Shown in pieces: positions 46,015-55,344 of a stretch of DNA of 64,000 nucleotides. Below the pieces are notes generated by a model. That model saw only the letters and a list, made by a program, of their open reading frames with translations, ran no database searches and was not told the DNA's origin. Origin of the DNA: an uncultured Oscillospiraceae bacterium (GTDB lineage: Bacteria > Bacillota > Clostridia > Oscillospirales > Ruminococcaceae); the NCBI GenBank assembly GCA_934526065.1, contig CAKSZX010000003.1, positions 184,431-248,430 of the forward strand. Reading direction: 5' to 3'. Within the stretch, counting starts at the first letter, position 1. Each line of letters starts with the position of its first letter. Made by a program: the position numbers and the translations under genes.

Positions 46015-46044
46015 AAAAGGTCAGAGCTACGGCTCCGACCTTTT
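46015..46044 (+). terminator. Terminator after typA
   Basis: AAAAGGTCAGAGC and GCTCCGACCTTTT form a long stem with one mismatch, followed by ATTTTTTT. Confidence 0.85.
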
Positions 46045-46119
46045 ATTTTTTTACAATTTTGCAGTTTTATTTTTCACATTTTCATTATATAATAAAATCA
46101 AATTTATGGAGGTAATAAG

Positions 46120-47286
46120 ATGAACAATTTTGTATTTCAAAATCCTGTAAAAGTCTACTTTGGCAAGGGCCAAATTGACAATCTTTCCGCAGAACTTGCA
46201 AATTACGGCAAAAATGTGTTGCTGGTTTACGGCGGCGGTTCTATAAAGAAAATCGGTCTTTATGAAAAGATTACATCACAGCTTGCCGAAAATGGTTTCA
46301 CCCTTTATGAACTTTCCGGCGTTGAGCCAAACCCGAGAATTTCTTCCGTTCGCAAAGGCGTTGAAATTTGTAAAGAGAAAAATATTGATGTTGTCCTTGC
46401 GGTAGGCGGAGGTTCAACTTTGGACTGTTCAAAATTTATCTGTGCAGGTGCCTGTGCGGACTTTGACCGGTGGAAGTTCTTTTCCGAAAATGCACCTGTT
46501 GAAAAGGCTTTGCCTCTTGTAACGATTTTAACTCTTGCGGCAACAGGCAGCGAGATGGATGCCGGCGGCGTTATCTCAAACCCGGAAACTACCGAAAAAT
46601 TAGGCAGAGCCGACCCAAAGCTTTTCCCTAAGCGGAGTTTTCTTGACCCGGCTCTCACCTACTCCGTAAGCAAATATCAAACAGCCTGCGGTGCGGCGGA
46701 TATGATGAGCCACATTATGGAAACATATTTTAACCCCGGCGAAAGCCTTTATATGCTTGATGCAGAAATGGAAGGTCTGCTTAAAACAATCGTGAAATAT
46801 GCGCCGATCGCAATGGCAGAACCGGAAAATTACGAAGCCAGAGCCAACCTTATGTGGGTTTCAAGCTGGGCTATAAACGGTTTTGTAAGGGCAACTGCTC
46901 CTTTTGCATGGTCATGCCACCCTATGGAACACGAACTTTCCGCATTTTATGACATCACCCACGGTTTGGGTCTTGCGATTTTAACCCCTCGCTGGATGGA
47001 ATACTGCATGACAAAAGACAATCTTGACAGGTATGTAAGCTTTGCCGTTAACGTTTTCGGAGTAAATCCAAATCAGCCTAAGGCACTGATAGCACAGCAG
47101 GGTATAGATTGTCTCCGTGACTTTTTCTACAACATTCTCGGTCTTGATGACACCCTTACAAAATTGCACATAGACGATACCCACTTTGAACAAATGGCAC
47201 AAAAAGCCTGCAAAGGCAATGTGATTGCCGGCTTTAAAACCCTTACGCCGAAAGATGTGGAAAACATTTACAGAATGTGCCTATGA
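46120..47286 (+). CDS. Iron-containing alcohol dehydrogenase (butanol dehydrogenase/YqhD-like)
   Basis: The 388-residue protein has the type III ADH nucleotide region VLAVGGGSTLDCSKFI at about residues 91-106. The metal-ligand histidines are in DMMSHIMETYF, WSCHPMEHELSAFYDITHG and GLAIL. It reduces aldehydes with NAD(P)H, probably as a fermentation or detoxification step. GGAGG precedes the ATG. Its stop overlaps the HAD gene start (ATGA), so the two are co-translated. The natural substrate is not evident. Confidence 0.92.
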   Translation: MNNFVFQNPVKVYFGKGQIDNLSAELANYGKNVLLVYGGGSIKKIGLYEKITSQLAENGFTLYELSGVEPNPRISSVRKGVEICKEKNIDVVLAVGGGSTLDCSKFICAGACADFDRWKFFSENAPVEKALPLVTILTLAATGSEMDAGGVISNPETTEKLGRADPKLFPKRSFLDPALTYSVSKYQTACGAADMMSHIMETYFNPGESLYMLDAEMEGLLKTIVKYAPIAMAEPENYEARANLMWVSSWAINGFVRATAPFAWSCHPMEHELSAFYDITHGLGLAILTPRWMEYCMTKDNLDRYVSFAVNVFGVNPNQPKALIAQQGIDCLRDFFYNILGLDDTLTKLHIDDTHFEQMAQKACKGNVIAGFKTLTPKDVENIYRMCL

Positions 47287-47942
47287 TAAATACAGTGATT
47301 TTTGATATGGACGGTGTGATTTTTGACACCGAAAGGCTTGCCCACCGCTGTTGGCTTGAAGTTGCCCGGCAAAATGGAATAAAGGATATGGACAAAATCT
47401 ACCCGTCCATCATCGGTTGCAACCGCAGCCGTGCGGCGGAAACTTTACTGAATTATTACGGGGAAAATTTTCCCGTGGAAAATTTTTTACAAGACACCCG
47501 ACGGGCTTTTAACCGATATATAGACACCTACGGCGTGCCGATAAAGCCAGGTGTAACGGAATTATTGATGTTTTTAAAAACCAACGGGTATATGACGGCA
47601 CTTGCCTCATCCAGCGACAGGGCTATTGTTGAAAAAGAACTTAAATCCGCAGATATTTATAAATATTTTGATAAAATTGTATGCGGTGACCAGGTAACCC
47701 ACAGCAAACCCGACCCGGAAATATTTTTAAAGGCGGTATCCGCTTTGAAATCAAAAAAGCGGGAAAGTATGGTTATCGAAGATTCTTACAACGGCTTGCA
47801 GGCCGCCGTTTCTGCCGGCGTAACTGCAGTTATGGTGCCGGATATGCTTCCCCCCACGGAAGAACTTATCGGCGCCGGTGTAAAGGTTTTTCCGAATCTT
47901 TTGTCGGTAAAAGTTGCCTTAAAAGAAAACAAAATCAAATAA
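47283..47942 (+). CDS. HAD family hydrolase, beta-phosphoglucomutase-like
   Basis: The 219-residue protein has motif I VIFDMDGVIFDTE, the cap domain after it, motif II ALASSSDRAIV and motif III/IV HSKPDPEIFLKA...MVIEDSYNGLQAA. This is the subfamily IA phosphatase/phosphoglucomutase pattern. The start ATG at 47283 is coupled to the alcohol dehydrogenase stop by ATGA. The substrate is unknown; a small sugar phosphate is most likely. Confidence 0.9.
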   Translation: MINTVIFDMDGVIFDTERLAHRCWLEVARQNGIKDMDKIYPSIIGCNRSRAAETLLNYYGENFPVENFLQDTRRAFNRYIDTYGVPIKPGVTELLMFLKTNGYMTALASSSDRAIVEKELKSADIYKYFDKIVCGDQVTHSKPDPEIFLKAVSALKSKKRESMVIEDSYNGLQAAVSAGVTAVMVPDMLPPTEELIGAGVKVFPNLLSVKVALKENKIK

Positions 47943-47950
47943 AAACGCAA

Positions 47951-47977
47951 AAACAGAGACCTTTCGGCCTCTGTTTT
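47951..47977 (+). terminator. Terminator after the HAD gene
   Basis: AAACAGAG pairs with CTCTGTTT, extended by CC/GG around a short loop, and a T tract follows. Confidence 0.85.
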
Positions 47978-48008
47978 AATTTGCCCCGTAATTGTTTTTA
48001 GGGAAAGA

Positions 48009-48034
48009 AACACACGCTTTTTCAAGCGTGCGTT
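48009..48034 (-). terminator. Terminator after cysS
   Basis: On the minus strand AACGCACGCTT pairs with AGCGTGTGTT and is followed by TCTTTCC; it faces the cysS stop 40 bases away. Confidence 0.7.
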
Positions 48035-48075
48035 GTCTTTGTAATAATTTATAAAAAGTGAAATTTTAAACTTGA

Positions 48076-49467
48076 TTATTTTGCCAAAATCTGCGGACCC
48101 TGGGGAGTGTCTTTTACAACATATCCCAATTTGTCAAGCTCGTCACGGATTTCGTCGGCTCTCCGCCAGTTCTTTTCCTTGCGGACCTGTGTTCTCTCCT
48201 CAACCAAATCTTTTACATTCTGCGGTATTTCGTCCTTCTTTCTGTTGTAAAGAAGTCCCAAAACTCCGCAAAGCTCATCAAATATTTCAGTTGCATATTT
48301 CAATGCTTCTTTGGATTGCTCACTGCCGGTTTTATTCACCGCCGTCGTGATTTCATAAAGGGTTGAAAGAGCGTCCGGAGTGTCAAGGTCATCGTCCATA
48401 ACCCGGATAAATCTTGCTTTTGCCTTGTCGGCAACTTCCTTTATGTCCTCTTTTGTGCCGGTTGAATGTTCAATCAAAAAGTCCATCTGATCTCTTGCGG
48501 TATAAAGTGTCGCAAGGCTCTGTTTGCACTGCTCGATAACATCCGTTGTGTAATTTAACGGCATTCTGTATCTGGCTGTCATAAGGAAATATCTTATAGG
48601 CTCATAACCGTAAACCTCGGCTATTTCTCTAACCGTAAAGAAGTTGTTCAAACTCTTGGACATCTTCTGGTTGTTTACATTTATAAATGCGTTATGCATC
48701 CAGTAATGTGAAAATTCCTTGCCGCTTGCACCTTCCGACTGGGCAATTTCGTTTTCGTGGTGAGGGAAAATCAAATCCTCGCCGCCGCAATGAAGGTCTA
48801 TTGTCTCGCCCAAGTGCTTTTTACTCATTGCGGAGCACTCAATGTGCCAGCCAGGACGACCCTTGGAAAACGGTGAATCCCATGCGGGCTCACCGGGTTT
48901 TGCGGCTTTCCAAAGTGCAAAGTCCGCCGGATCTTCCTTCTTTTCGTCAACGGCAATTCTTGCGCCGCTCTCCAAATCTTCAAGAGATTGATGAGATAAT
49001 TTTCCATATTCCGGGAAAGATTTTACCCTGTAATATACATCGCCGTTTTCAGCCTTGTAAGCGTGGCCTTTGTCTATAAGAGTTTGTATAATGTCGATAA
49101 TTTCCGGAATGTGGTCGGAAACTCTCGGCCTTACATCCGCAGGCATTACATTAAGCCCTTCAAGGTCTTTGTAATACTCTTTTTCGTATTTTCTGGCAAC
49201 TTCGTCAAAGGTTATGCCCTCTTCATTGGCTCTTTTGATAATCTTATCGTCAATATCCGTGATATTTGATACAAATTTCACATCGTTACCCATATATTTA
49301 AGGAAACGGCGCATAACATCAAACACAACCGCCGGGCGGGCGTTACCTATATGAATATAGTTGTAAACCGTAGGGCCGCAGACATACATTTTGTAATGTC
49401 CCTCTTCCATAGGTTTAAATTCTTCCTTTTTTCTTGTGAGTGTATTAAAAATTTGCATATGATCCAT
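48076..49467 (-). CDS. cysS: Cysteinyl-tRNA synthetase
   Basis: The 463-residue class I synthetase has zinc ligands in MYVCGPTVYNYIHIGNARP (which includes the HIGH motif) and HIECSAMSKKHLG, together with HCGGEDLIFPHHENE. The KMSKS loop is QKMSKSLNNFFT. It charges tRNA-Cys. Length is typical. Expression is expected to depend on the upstream T-box with a TGC specifier. Confidence 0.98.
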   Translation of the reverse strand: MDHMQIFNTLTRKKEEFKPMEEGHYKMYVCGPTVYNYIHIGNARPAVVFDVMRRFLKYMGNDVKFVSNITDIDDKIIKRANEEGITFDEVARKYEKEYYKDLEGLNVMPADVRPRVSDHIPEIIDIIQTLIDKGHAYKAENGDVYYRVKSFPEYGKLSHQSLEDLESGARIAVDEKKEDPADFALWKAAKPGEPAWDSPFSKGRPGWHIECSAMSKKHLGETIDLHCGGEDLIFPHHENEIAQSEGASGKEFSHYWMHNAFINVNNQKMSKSLNNFFTVREIAEVYGYEPIRYFLMTARYRMPLNYTTDVIEQCKQSLATLYTARDQMDFLIEHSTGTKEDIKEVADKAKARFIRVMDDDLDTPDALSTLYEITTAVNKTGSEQSKEALKYATEIFDELCGVLGLLYNRKKDEIPQNVKDLVEERTQVRKEKNWRRADEIRDELDKLGYVVKDTPQGPQILAK

Positions 49468-49499
49468 AGTTTTAATTCCTTTCTCTGCAAATAAATTTA

Positions 49500-49750
49500 T
49501 ATAAACAAAAACGCCTCCATTTGCCGGTACGGCAAACGAAGGCGGTTAAATAACTGCGGTTCCACTTCGATTTATAACTCGAATGTCCTGTAACGGTGAC
49601 TGCCGTGCAAAGCTACTTTATTTTCGCCCTGCCTGCTTTCAAGTGCATTCATCGGTTTATTGTGCTTAGGGGCTTTCAGCGGGTCGCACCCATTCTCTGT
49701 AAAGATTTTACACCGATTACTGGTCTTGATACAATCGCATTTAATTTATA
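49500..49750 (-). ncRNA. T-box leader with cysteine (TGC) specifier
   Basis: On the minus strand the leader contains GAATGCACTTGA, with the specifier TGC at 49645-49647. The canonical T-box AAGTGGAACCGCAG lies at 49553-49568, and a terminator (49510-49547) in which AACCGCCTTCGTTTGCC pairs with GGCAAATGGAGGCGTT runs into TTTTG. Binding of uncharged tRNA-Cys should stabilise the antiterminator and raise cysS. Confidence 0.95.
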
Positions 49751-49755
49751 AGCAT

Positions 49756-49784
49756 ATAATAACAATTTGTTTTTGATTTGTCAA
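49756..49784 (-). promoter_or_regulatory. Promoter of the cysS T-box transcript
   Basis: TTGACA (49779-49784) and TATTAT (49756-49761) on the minus strand are 17 bases apart. The -35 touches the pgsA stop region. Confidence 0.85.
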
Positions 49785-49787
49785 GTA

Positions 49788-50366
49788 CTACTTTGCATTT
49801 TTTATCAAATCAAAATTCGGAACAATGTACTGCATGCCGGAAACAACCGTCAAAACAGCCATAATCCACATTAAAACATTCACAACAGTGTGAATGATAT
49901 CAAAAGTTCCCCGTGACAAAACTCCTAAATCAAAGAGAGCAAGATCCGCAAGTGCAAGAATTATCGAAACCATTTGGAATACGGTCTTTGCCTTGCCCAT
50001 AATGCCTGCGGCAATTACCCTGCTGCCGGCCGGGTTTGCGGCGGCTATCATTCTTATACCGCTTACGGCAAATTCCCTTGCCAAAACTATACACAAGACT
50101 ATTTCACTGCAAAAATCCAGTTTGCAAAGATAAATAATCGCAACCGTGGTAAGCAATTTGTCCGCCAAAGGGTCCATAAATTTACCAAAGTCAGTTACAA
50201 GGTTGTTTTTTCTTGCAATGTGTCCGTCCAAAAAGTCGGTAAAAGAAGCCACGCAGAAAATAATAAGAGCAATTAAAAAGCTATAAGGGGAGTCGATGTA
50301 CATAAATGCCATAAAAACAGGCACCAAAATCCGTCTTATAACCGTAAGTTTATTAGGCAAATTCAC
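49788..50366 (-). CDS. pgsA: CDP-diacylglycerol--glycerol-3-phosphate 3-phosphatidyltransferase
   Basis: The 192-residue membrane protein has the CDP-alcohol phosphotransferase signature FTDFLDGHIARKNNLVTDFG...MDPLADK (DG-x2-AR-x8-G-x3-D-x3-D) and about four to five hydrophobic segments. It makes phosphatidylglycerol phosphate. I chose GTG at 50366 (MNLPNKLTVIRR) because GGAGTGA lies 5 bases upstream and this N-terminus matches the family. An ATG at 50384 overlapping the rimO stop is the alternative. Confidence 0.95.
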   Translation of the reverse strand: MNLPNKLTVIRRILVPVFMAFMYIDSPYSFLIALIIFCVASFTDFLDGHIARKNNLVTDFGKFMDPLADKLLTTVAIIYLCKLDFCSEIVLCIVLAREFAVSGIRMIAAANPAGSRVIAAGIMGKAKTVFQMVSIILALADLALFDLGVLSRGTFDIIHTVVNVLMWIMAVLTVVSGMQYIVPNFDLIKNAK

Positions 50367-50380
50367 TTTTATCACTCCAA

Positions 50381-51703
50381 TCATTCACAAAGTTCGCCGT
50401 AAAGGTCATATATATCGCTTTCGGTAATATGTACATTTACAATATCGCCTACATTTACATTGCTGGCGCCGGGGATATAAACCTCACCGTCAATTTCCGG
50501 GGCGTCAAAGTGTGTGCGACATACAAACAAATCATTTTCGCTGTCATAATCGTCAACGATAACTTCCATATCTTTACCGATAAGTTTTGCCTGGTTTTCA
50601 GCCATAATATTCTGCTGTACCTGCATTATAAGCTCGGCACGGCGCTCTCTTTCTTCCACAGGCATCTGCTCCATTCTCCGTGCAACGGTGCCCTCTTCCT
50701 CGGAGTAGGCAAAACAGCCTAAGCGTTCAAGGCGAATATCCTTAACAAACTGTGCCAGTTCGTTAAATTCTTTTTCTGTTTCACCGGGATAACCTGTGAT
50801 AATGCTTGTTCTTATTGTGATGTCCGGCACCGCCGCACGCAAGCGTGTGATTGCAGACATAATAATATCATGTCCGCCTGGGCGATTCATGCTTTTAAGA
50901 ACTCTGTCGTTAATGTGCTGAATAGGCAAATCCAAATAGTGCAAAACCTTTGGGTTTGTGGCGATAACATTTATAATATCGTCGTTTAAGCGTTCCGGAT
51001 ATGCGTACATAAGTCTTATCCACTGAATACCCTCTACCTTGCTTATCTGGGTAATCAATTCCGCAAGACAGTTCTTTTTATAAATATCCTCACCGTATCT
51101 CGTAATGTCCTGTGCAACAACGATAACTTCCTTTACGCCCTGATCCGCAAGCCACTGTGCCTCTTCGATACAGCTTTCCATGGGTCTTGAACGATGCGGG
51201 CCTCTGATAAGAGGAATTGCACAATAATAACAGCCGTTGGAACAACCCTCGGCAATTTTAAGGTAAGCATAGTGCTTAGGTGTTGAAATAATACGCTTTT
51301 GTGTTATATCCAAATCTGTTTTAGGGCCGTAAACGGAAAAATGTTCTTCCCCGTTATGTACCTTTTCGATTGTTTCATAAAGCTGATTGTTTGCGCCGAT
51401 GCCCACAACGGCATCAACCTCCGGAATATCTTCCAATATTTCGTCTTTATAACGCTCTGCAAGACAGCCGGTAACAACAATTTTCAAATTCGGGTTTTCG
51501 CTTCTTGCGTTTACCGCATTGAAAATATTTTCAATGGCCTCTTCCTTTGCGGACTGAATAAACCCGCAGGTGTTGATGATGCAAACATCAGCCTCGGTCA
51601 TATCCGCAACCGTTTCATGGCCTTTTTCTATAAGATTTCTCGCTATAATATCGCCGTCCACCTGGTTTTTAGGACAGCCCAAAGACACCAATGTAACTTT
51701 CAC
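50381..51703 (-). CDS. rimO: Ribosomal protein S12 methylthiotransferase RimO
   Basis: The 440-residue radical SAM enzyme has an N-terminal UPF0004 domain with cluster cysteines (SLGCPKNQVD, INTCGFIQSA, VTGCLAERY). The radical SAM motif is EGCSNGCYYCAIPLIRG and the C-terminus is a TRAM domain. The IPLIRGPHRSRP block is RimO-type rather than MiaB. It adds a methylthio group to an aspartate of S12. It follows recX closely. Confidence 0.96.
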   Translation of the reverse strand: MKVTLVSLGCPKNQVDGDIIARNLIEKGHETVADMTEADVCIINTCGFIQSAKEEAIENIFNAVNARSENPNLKIVVTGCLAERYKDEILEDIPEVDAVVGIGANNQLYETIEKVHNGEEHFSVYGPKTDLDITQKRIISTPKHYAYLKIAEGCSNGCYYCAIPLIRGPHRSRPMESCIEEAQWLADQGVKEVIVVAQDITRYGEDIYKKNCLAELITQISKVEGIQWIRLMYAYPERLNDDIINVIATNPKVLHYLDLPIQHINDRVLKSMNRPGGHDIIMSAITRLRAAVPDITIRTSIITGYPGETEKEFNELAQFVKDIRLERLGCFAYSEEEGTVARRMEQMPVEERERRAELIMQVQQNIMAENQAKLIGKDMEVIVDDYDSENDLFVCRTHFDAPEIDGEVYIPGASNVNVGDIVNVHITESDIYDLYGELCE

Positions 51704-52324
51704 TTAATAATCCTCCGTCTGTATGTCAAACTGCTCTAAGACACGTTTTATTTCGCCGTACTTAAAGCCTTTTCGCATCAAAGCGGCCACCACCTTTTCC
51801 GGCGTTACCAACTTTGACGCATATTTTTTCTCTATAATATCTCTGATTGTATCTTCTTGACTTTCGTCAAAATTTAATAATACATTATCAACAATGTCTT
51901 TGTCAATACCAAGGCTTAAAAGTTTCATTTTAGTTCCCATAAGAGAGCTGTTTTTCACATTTATCATATAGTCCGCCTTGGCAGCGGCAAATTTTTCGTC
52001 GTCTATAAGCCCCATTTCCTCCATTTTGTCAACTGCGGCAGCTGCAGTGTCAGCGTCGAAAAATTTAAGCAATTTATTTTGCAGTTCTCTCTTGCCGTGC
52101 ATGCGCAAACCGAGAAGTGTATAGCACTTATCCGTTGCCTTTGCCATTGTGCTTTGTTTTGCAAGTCCGTCTATTTCGGTTTGAGAAAGCCGAGAGCCTA
52201 TTTCTATGTGATTTTGATACAGAGCCAAATCATCAACGGAAAACAAAAATCCCCCATCACAAAAAAGGGCATTTAAGCCCTTTTTCGTCTTTTTTATATC
52301 CGTAATTTTAATATTATTCAACAT
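51704..52324 (-). CDS. recX: RecA regulator RecX
   Basis: The 206-residue protein is built of three-helix RecX repeats, e.g. [21 protein letters not shown] and [20 protein letters not shown]. RecX limits RecA filament growth. Its ATG lies inside the 3' end of recA (11-base overlap), which couples the two. It ends where rimO begins. Confidence 0.92.
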   Translation of the reverse strand: MLNNIKITDIKKTKKGLNALFCDGGFLFSVDDLALYQNHIEIGSRLSQTEIDGLAKQSTMAKATDKCYTLLGLRMHGKRELQNKLLKFFDADTAAAAVDKMEEMGLIDDEKFAAAKADYMINVKNSSLMGTKMKLLSLGIDKDIVDNVLLNFDESQEDTIRDIIEKKYASKLVTPEKVVAALMRKGFKYGEIKRVLEQFDIQTEDY

Positions 52325-53459
52325 CTATATCAATATTTGCGCTTCTGCGTTTTGTAACCGGGGGCTTTTCTTCGGCTTTTGCCTCGCCGTCACCGACCGG
52401 CGGGGCCACCTGCCGTGAAACTATGGTCTTTTTCTTTGCGGATGATGGGGAGAGAATATTTATGCCCTCCTGCCTTGCCTTTTCTATTGCGGCAAAGACC
52501 TTATCCTCGACCTCTTTGGCAACCTCCGGATTTGTGGCAAAGTATTCCTTCGTGTTGTCACGGCCTTGACCTAAACGAATATCGCCGTAACTGTACCATG
52601 CGCCGGCCTTGTTTATTATTCCGAGCTTTGTGGCTATATCGACAATTTCCCCTGTTTTTGAAATGCCCTCACCGAACATAATATCAAATTCCGCCTCTTT
52701 AAATGGGGGCGCAACCTTATTTTTTACAACTTTTGCCCTTGTGCGGTTGCCTATAACCTCCGTGCCGGATTTAAGAGCCTCAATACGGCGTATATCAATG
52801 CGGACAGAGGCGTAATACTTCAAAGCACGGCCCCCTGTGGTTGTCTCCGGATTGCCGTACATAACGCCGATTTTTTCACGAAGCTGGTTTATAAATATAA
52901 CTATTGTATTTGTTTTGCCGATTGCCGCAGTAAGCTTTCTCATGGCCTGGCTCATAAGTCTGGCCTGCAAGCCCACATGGCTGTCCCCCATATCGCCTTC
53001 GATTTCCGCCTTTGTTGTCATTGCGGCAACAGAGTCCACTACAATTACATCAATGGCGCCGCTGCGAACCAGAGCCTCGCAAATTTCCATGGCCTGTTCA
53101 CCTGTATCCGGCTGGGAAACAAGCAAAGAGTCTATATCAACCCCCAAAGCACCGGCGTAAACCGGGTCAAGGGCATGCTCAACATCTATAAAAGCCGCAT
53201 TGCCGCCGCCTTTTTGCGCCTCGGCAACAACATGGAGAGCAAGGGTTGTTTTACCGCTGCTTTCAGGTCCGTAGATTTCAACTATACGGCCACGGGGCAA
53301 ACCGCCTATGCCCAAAGCAATATCCAGTGAAAGTGAACCTGTTGAAATTTTATCCACATTCATGGTGACATTTTCACCCAGGCGCATAACCGCACCTTTG
53401 CCGAATTGTTTTTCAATATTTGCCAAAGCCGTTTGCAGCGCTTTTTCTTTATCCGTCAT
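52314..53459 (-). CDS. recA: Recombinase RecA
   Basis: The 381-residue protein has Walker [21 protein letters not shown] at about residue 65, Walker [11 protein letters not shown], loop L1/L2 regions ([23 protein letters not shown] and [22 protein letters not shown]) and a C-terminal acidic tail. It catalyses strand exchange and triggers LexA cleavage. GAGGAGAA precedes the ATG. Expression probably responds to DNA damage (see the palindrome upstream). Confidence 0.98.
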   Translation of the reverse strand: MTDKEKALQTALANIEKQFGKGAVMRLGENVTMNVDKISTGSLSLDIALGIGGLPRGRIVEIYGPESSGKTTLALHVVAEAQKGGGNAAFIDVEHALDPVYAGALGVDIDSLLVSQPDTGEQAMEICEALVRSGAIDVIVVDSVAAMTTKAEIEGDMGDSHVGLQARLMSQAMRKLTAAIGKTNTIVIFINQLREKIGVMYGNPETTTGGRALKYYASVRIDIRRIEALKSGTEVIGNRTRAKVVKNKVAPPFKEAEFDIMFGEGISKTGEIVDIATKLGIINKAGAWYSYGDIRLGQGRDNTKEYFATNPEVAKEVEDKVFAAIEKARQEGINILSPSSAKKKTIVSRQVAPPVGDGEAKAEEKPPVTKRRSANIDIDVE

Positions 53460-53520
53460 GGTTGTTCTCCTCAGTAAAATTCAAGTCGGCATTGCAAAAC
53501 AAAATCTCGCATTGTCGCTT

Positions 53521-53535
53521 ACAACTTTTAGTTGT
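53521..53535 (-). promoter_or_regulatory. Palindrome at the recA promoter, candidate SOS operator
   Basis: ACAACT-TTT-AGTTGT is a perfect 6-3-6 inverted repeat lying just after the predicted transcription start (TTGAAT 53570-53575, 17 bases, TATTAT 53547-53552). It does not match the Bacillus-type LexA box CGAAC-N4-GTTCG. A lineage-specific LexA site is an inference. Confidence 0.5.
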
Positions 53536-53546
53536 CATTCGTTAAT

Positions 53547-53575
53547 ATAATAGCATATTACAAAAGATTATTCAA
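53547..53575 (-). promoter_or_regulatory. Promoter of recA-recX-rimO-pgsA
   Basis: On the minus strand TTGAAT and TATTAT are 17 bases apart. The -35 hexamer lies within the last codons of prmC. Confidence 0.75.
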
Positions 53576-54434
53576 GTATTTTTTTGTTTATATTGGCTAA
53601 TTTTTGGGCTATTATCCCCCTTGGGTTGCCCCGACTGTCGACGATTTCCTCGATTATGCGATAAGGTGAAGCCAATATGATATTTTTAACTTTTTCCGCC
53701 TGGTCGTAGCCGTACTCAAAAATCAAATATCCGTCGTCCTTTATGGCGTGGTAATAATATTTTGATATAAACTTGTAAAATCTTAGCCCGCTGTCCTTGG
53801 CAAAAAGTGCCTGTTCCGGCTCAAATGTAAGCTCCTTTTGCATACTGCCCCGGAAATCCGGGTCAATATACGGCGGATTAGAGATTATCACATCAAATGT
53901 TTCATCTTCAATCACGTAATCCGTATTGAAAACATCCCCTTTCAACGGCAAAACGCACAAGCCTGTTTTTTCTATATTTTTTAAAAGATAGGCATAAGCC
54001 TCGTCATATTTTTCAAGTGCCACAACATTTGCGTGGGGGCAGTGTTTTTTAATCCGCAGACCTATCGCCCCGGTGCCCCGGCACAAGTCCAAAACATTTG
54101 GATTTATAAACTTATTTACATATTCAAAGGCGTGCAGACACACATCCTCCGTGTCCCGGCGGGGGATTAAAACACCCTCCCCCACTTCCAAATCCATATC
54201 AAAAAAAGGCCATTCCCCTAAAATATACTGTAAAGGGTAGCCCTCCCGGCGCTTTTTACACAGAGAGTACAATTTTTCCCGGTTTTCTTCCGTCACCGTA
54301 AAATCGGAACCCAAATCCGCTCTTTTTTTGCCTAAGACAAACTCAATAAGGCAATCGGCCTCAAAGTGCCGGTCGCTGTACCGGCTTTCCGGCAAGAGGG
54401 AAAGCATATTTTTAAACACATCAAACAGTCTCAT
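53568..54434 (-). CDS. prmC: Release factor glutamine methyltransferase PrmC
   Basis: The 288-residue protein has the N-terminal PrmC helical domain with LGKKRADL and YPLQYILGEWPFF. The SAM motif VLDLCRGTGAIGL and the catalytic NPPY (DVIISNPPYIDPDF) follow. It methylates the GGQ glutamine of RF1/RF2. The ATG lies inside the end of the DUF1385 gene (14-base overlap), with GGAGAA upstream. In many Clostridia DUF1385-prmC-prfA are neighbours; prfA is not here. Confidence 0.95.
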   Translation of the reverse strand: MRLFDVFKNMLSLLPESRYSDRHFEADCLIEFVLGKKRADLGSDFTVTEENREKLYSLCKKRREGYPLQYILGEWPFFDMDLEVGEGVLIPRRDTEDVCLHAFEYVNKFINPNVLDLCRGTGAIGLRIKKHCPHANVVALEKYDEAYAYLLKNIEKTGLCVLPLKGDVFNTDYVIEDETFDVIISNPPYIDPDFRGSMQKELTFEPEQALFAKDSGLRFYKFISKYYYHAIKDDGYLIFEYGYDQAEKVKNIILASPYRIIEEIVDSRGNPRGIIAQKLANINKKILE

Positions 54435-55344
54435 TTAAATTCTCCGCAACTTTTGTCTCCGGCAATATGGCGTTTACCGATGCAATGGCAACTTCAATCA
54501 TACTGTCATCCGGCTCGGCCGTTGTCAATCGCTGAAAGAACAACCCCGGCGCCGCAAGTATTTTTGTCAGCTTGTTATCATGGGTGCCGGTAAAGCGCAG
54601 TATTTCATAAGCTATGCCCATTACAAGAGGCAAAAATATCACCTTTAACACAGCCCTTTGCAATGTGCCGTGCCACGGCACAAAAGAAAACACAATTATA
54701 CTTACAACAAGAACTATAAACATAAAGCTTGTGCCGCACCTTGGGTGAAAACGGCTTTGTATTCTGACATTTTCCACCGTAAGGGGCAAACCGGCCTCGT
54801 AGCAAAAAATCGTTTTATGCTCTGCCCCATGGTAACAGAACACACGGTGAATTTCCTGCATTTTAGAAATTGACCGTAGGTAAACAAAGAATATAAGTAA
54901 TTTTACAATACCCTCTATGAGAGATTTAAAACCGCCCAAAGATATGAACTTATCTATAAAACCGGTAATTGCAGTGGGCAAAACCATAAACAGCACAAGG
55001 GCAAGCATTGTGCCTGCCACACCGGCCACGGTTGTAACCGCAGAAGACGCCTTTTCGCCGAAATGTTTTTTTAGCCATTTTTCAAACTTGTCCTCCTCAT
55101 ATGCGCCGTCCATGGATTCGTCTGCCGAATACATCAAACATTTATAGCCTACCGCCAAACTTTGCACAAAGCTGAAAATCCCACGCAAAATCGGGATTTT
55201 ATTAAATTTTGCAGGCTGTACATCATGTACTTGGGTTTTTATACTGCCGTCGGGCTTTCGCACCGCCACAGAGTATTTATCCTTGCCTTTCATCATTATG
55301 CCCTCGATAAGGGCCTGTCCGCCTATTGAAATTTTTTCCGCCAT
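54421..55344 (-). CDS. DUF1385 membrane protein (YqhQ-like)
   Basis: The 307-residue protein starts ISIGGQALIEGIMMKGKDKY, the DUF1385 signature. It has about four hydrophobic segments and a conserved histidine/cysteine block HRVFCYHGAEHKTIFCYEAG followed by HPRCGTSF, which may bind metal. The biochemical role is unknown. Its start overlaps the histidine kinase stop by one base (TAATG), and it is joined to prmC, so kinase, DUF1385 and prmC are co-expressed. Confidence 0.9.
   Translation of the reverse strand: MAEKISIGGQALIEGIMMKGKDKYSVAVRKPDGSIKTQVHDVQPAKFNKIPILRGIFSFVQSLAVGYKCLMYSADESMDGAYEEDKFEKWLKKHFGEKASSAVTTVAGVAGTMLALVLFMVLPTAITGFIDKFISLGGFKSLIEGIVKLLIFFVYLRSISKMQEIHRVFCYHGAEHKTIFCYEAGLPLTVENVRIQSRFHPRCGTSFMFIVLVVSIIVFSFVPWHGTLQRAVLKVIFLPLVMGIAYEILRFTGTHDNKLTKILAAPGLFFQRLTTAEPDDSMIEVAIASVNAILPETKVAENLNETV

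Noticed and set aside
53460..53567. Classical Bacillus LexA box at recA
   Set aside because: No CGAAC-N4-GTTCG or close variant is present; only the different ACAACT-N3-AGTTGT palindrome.
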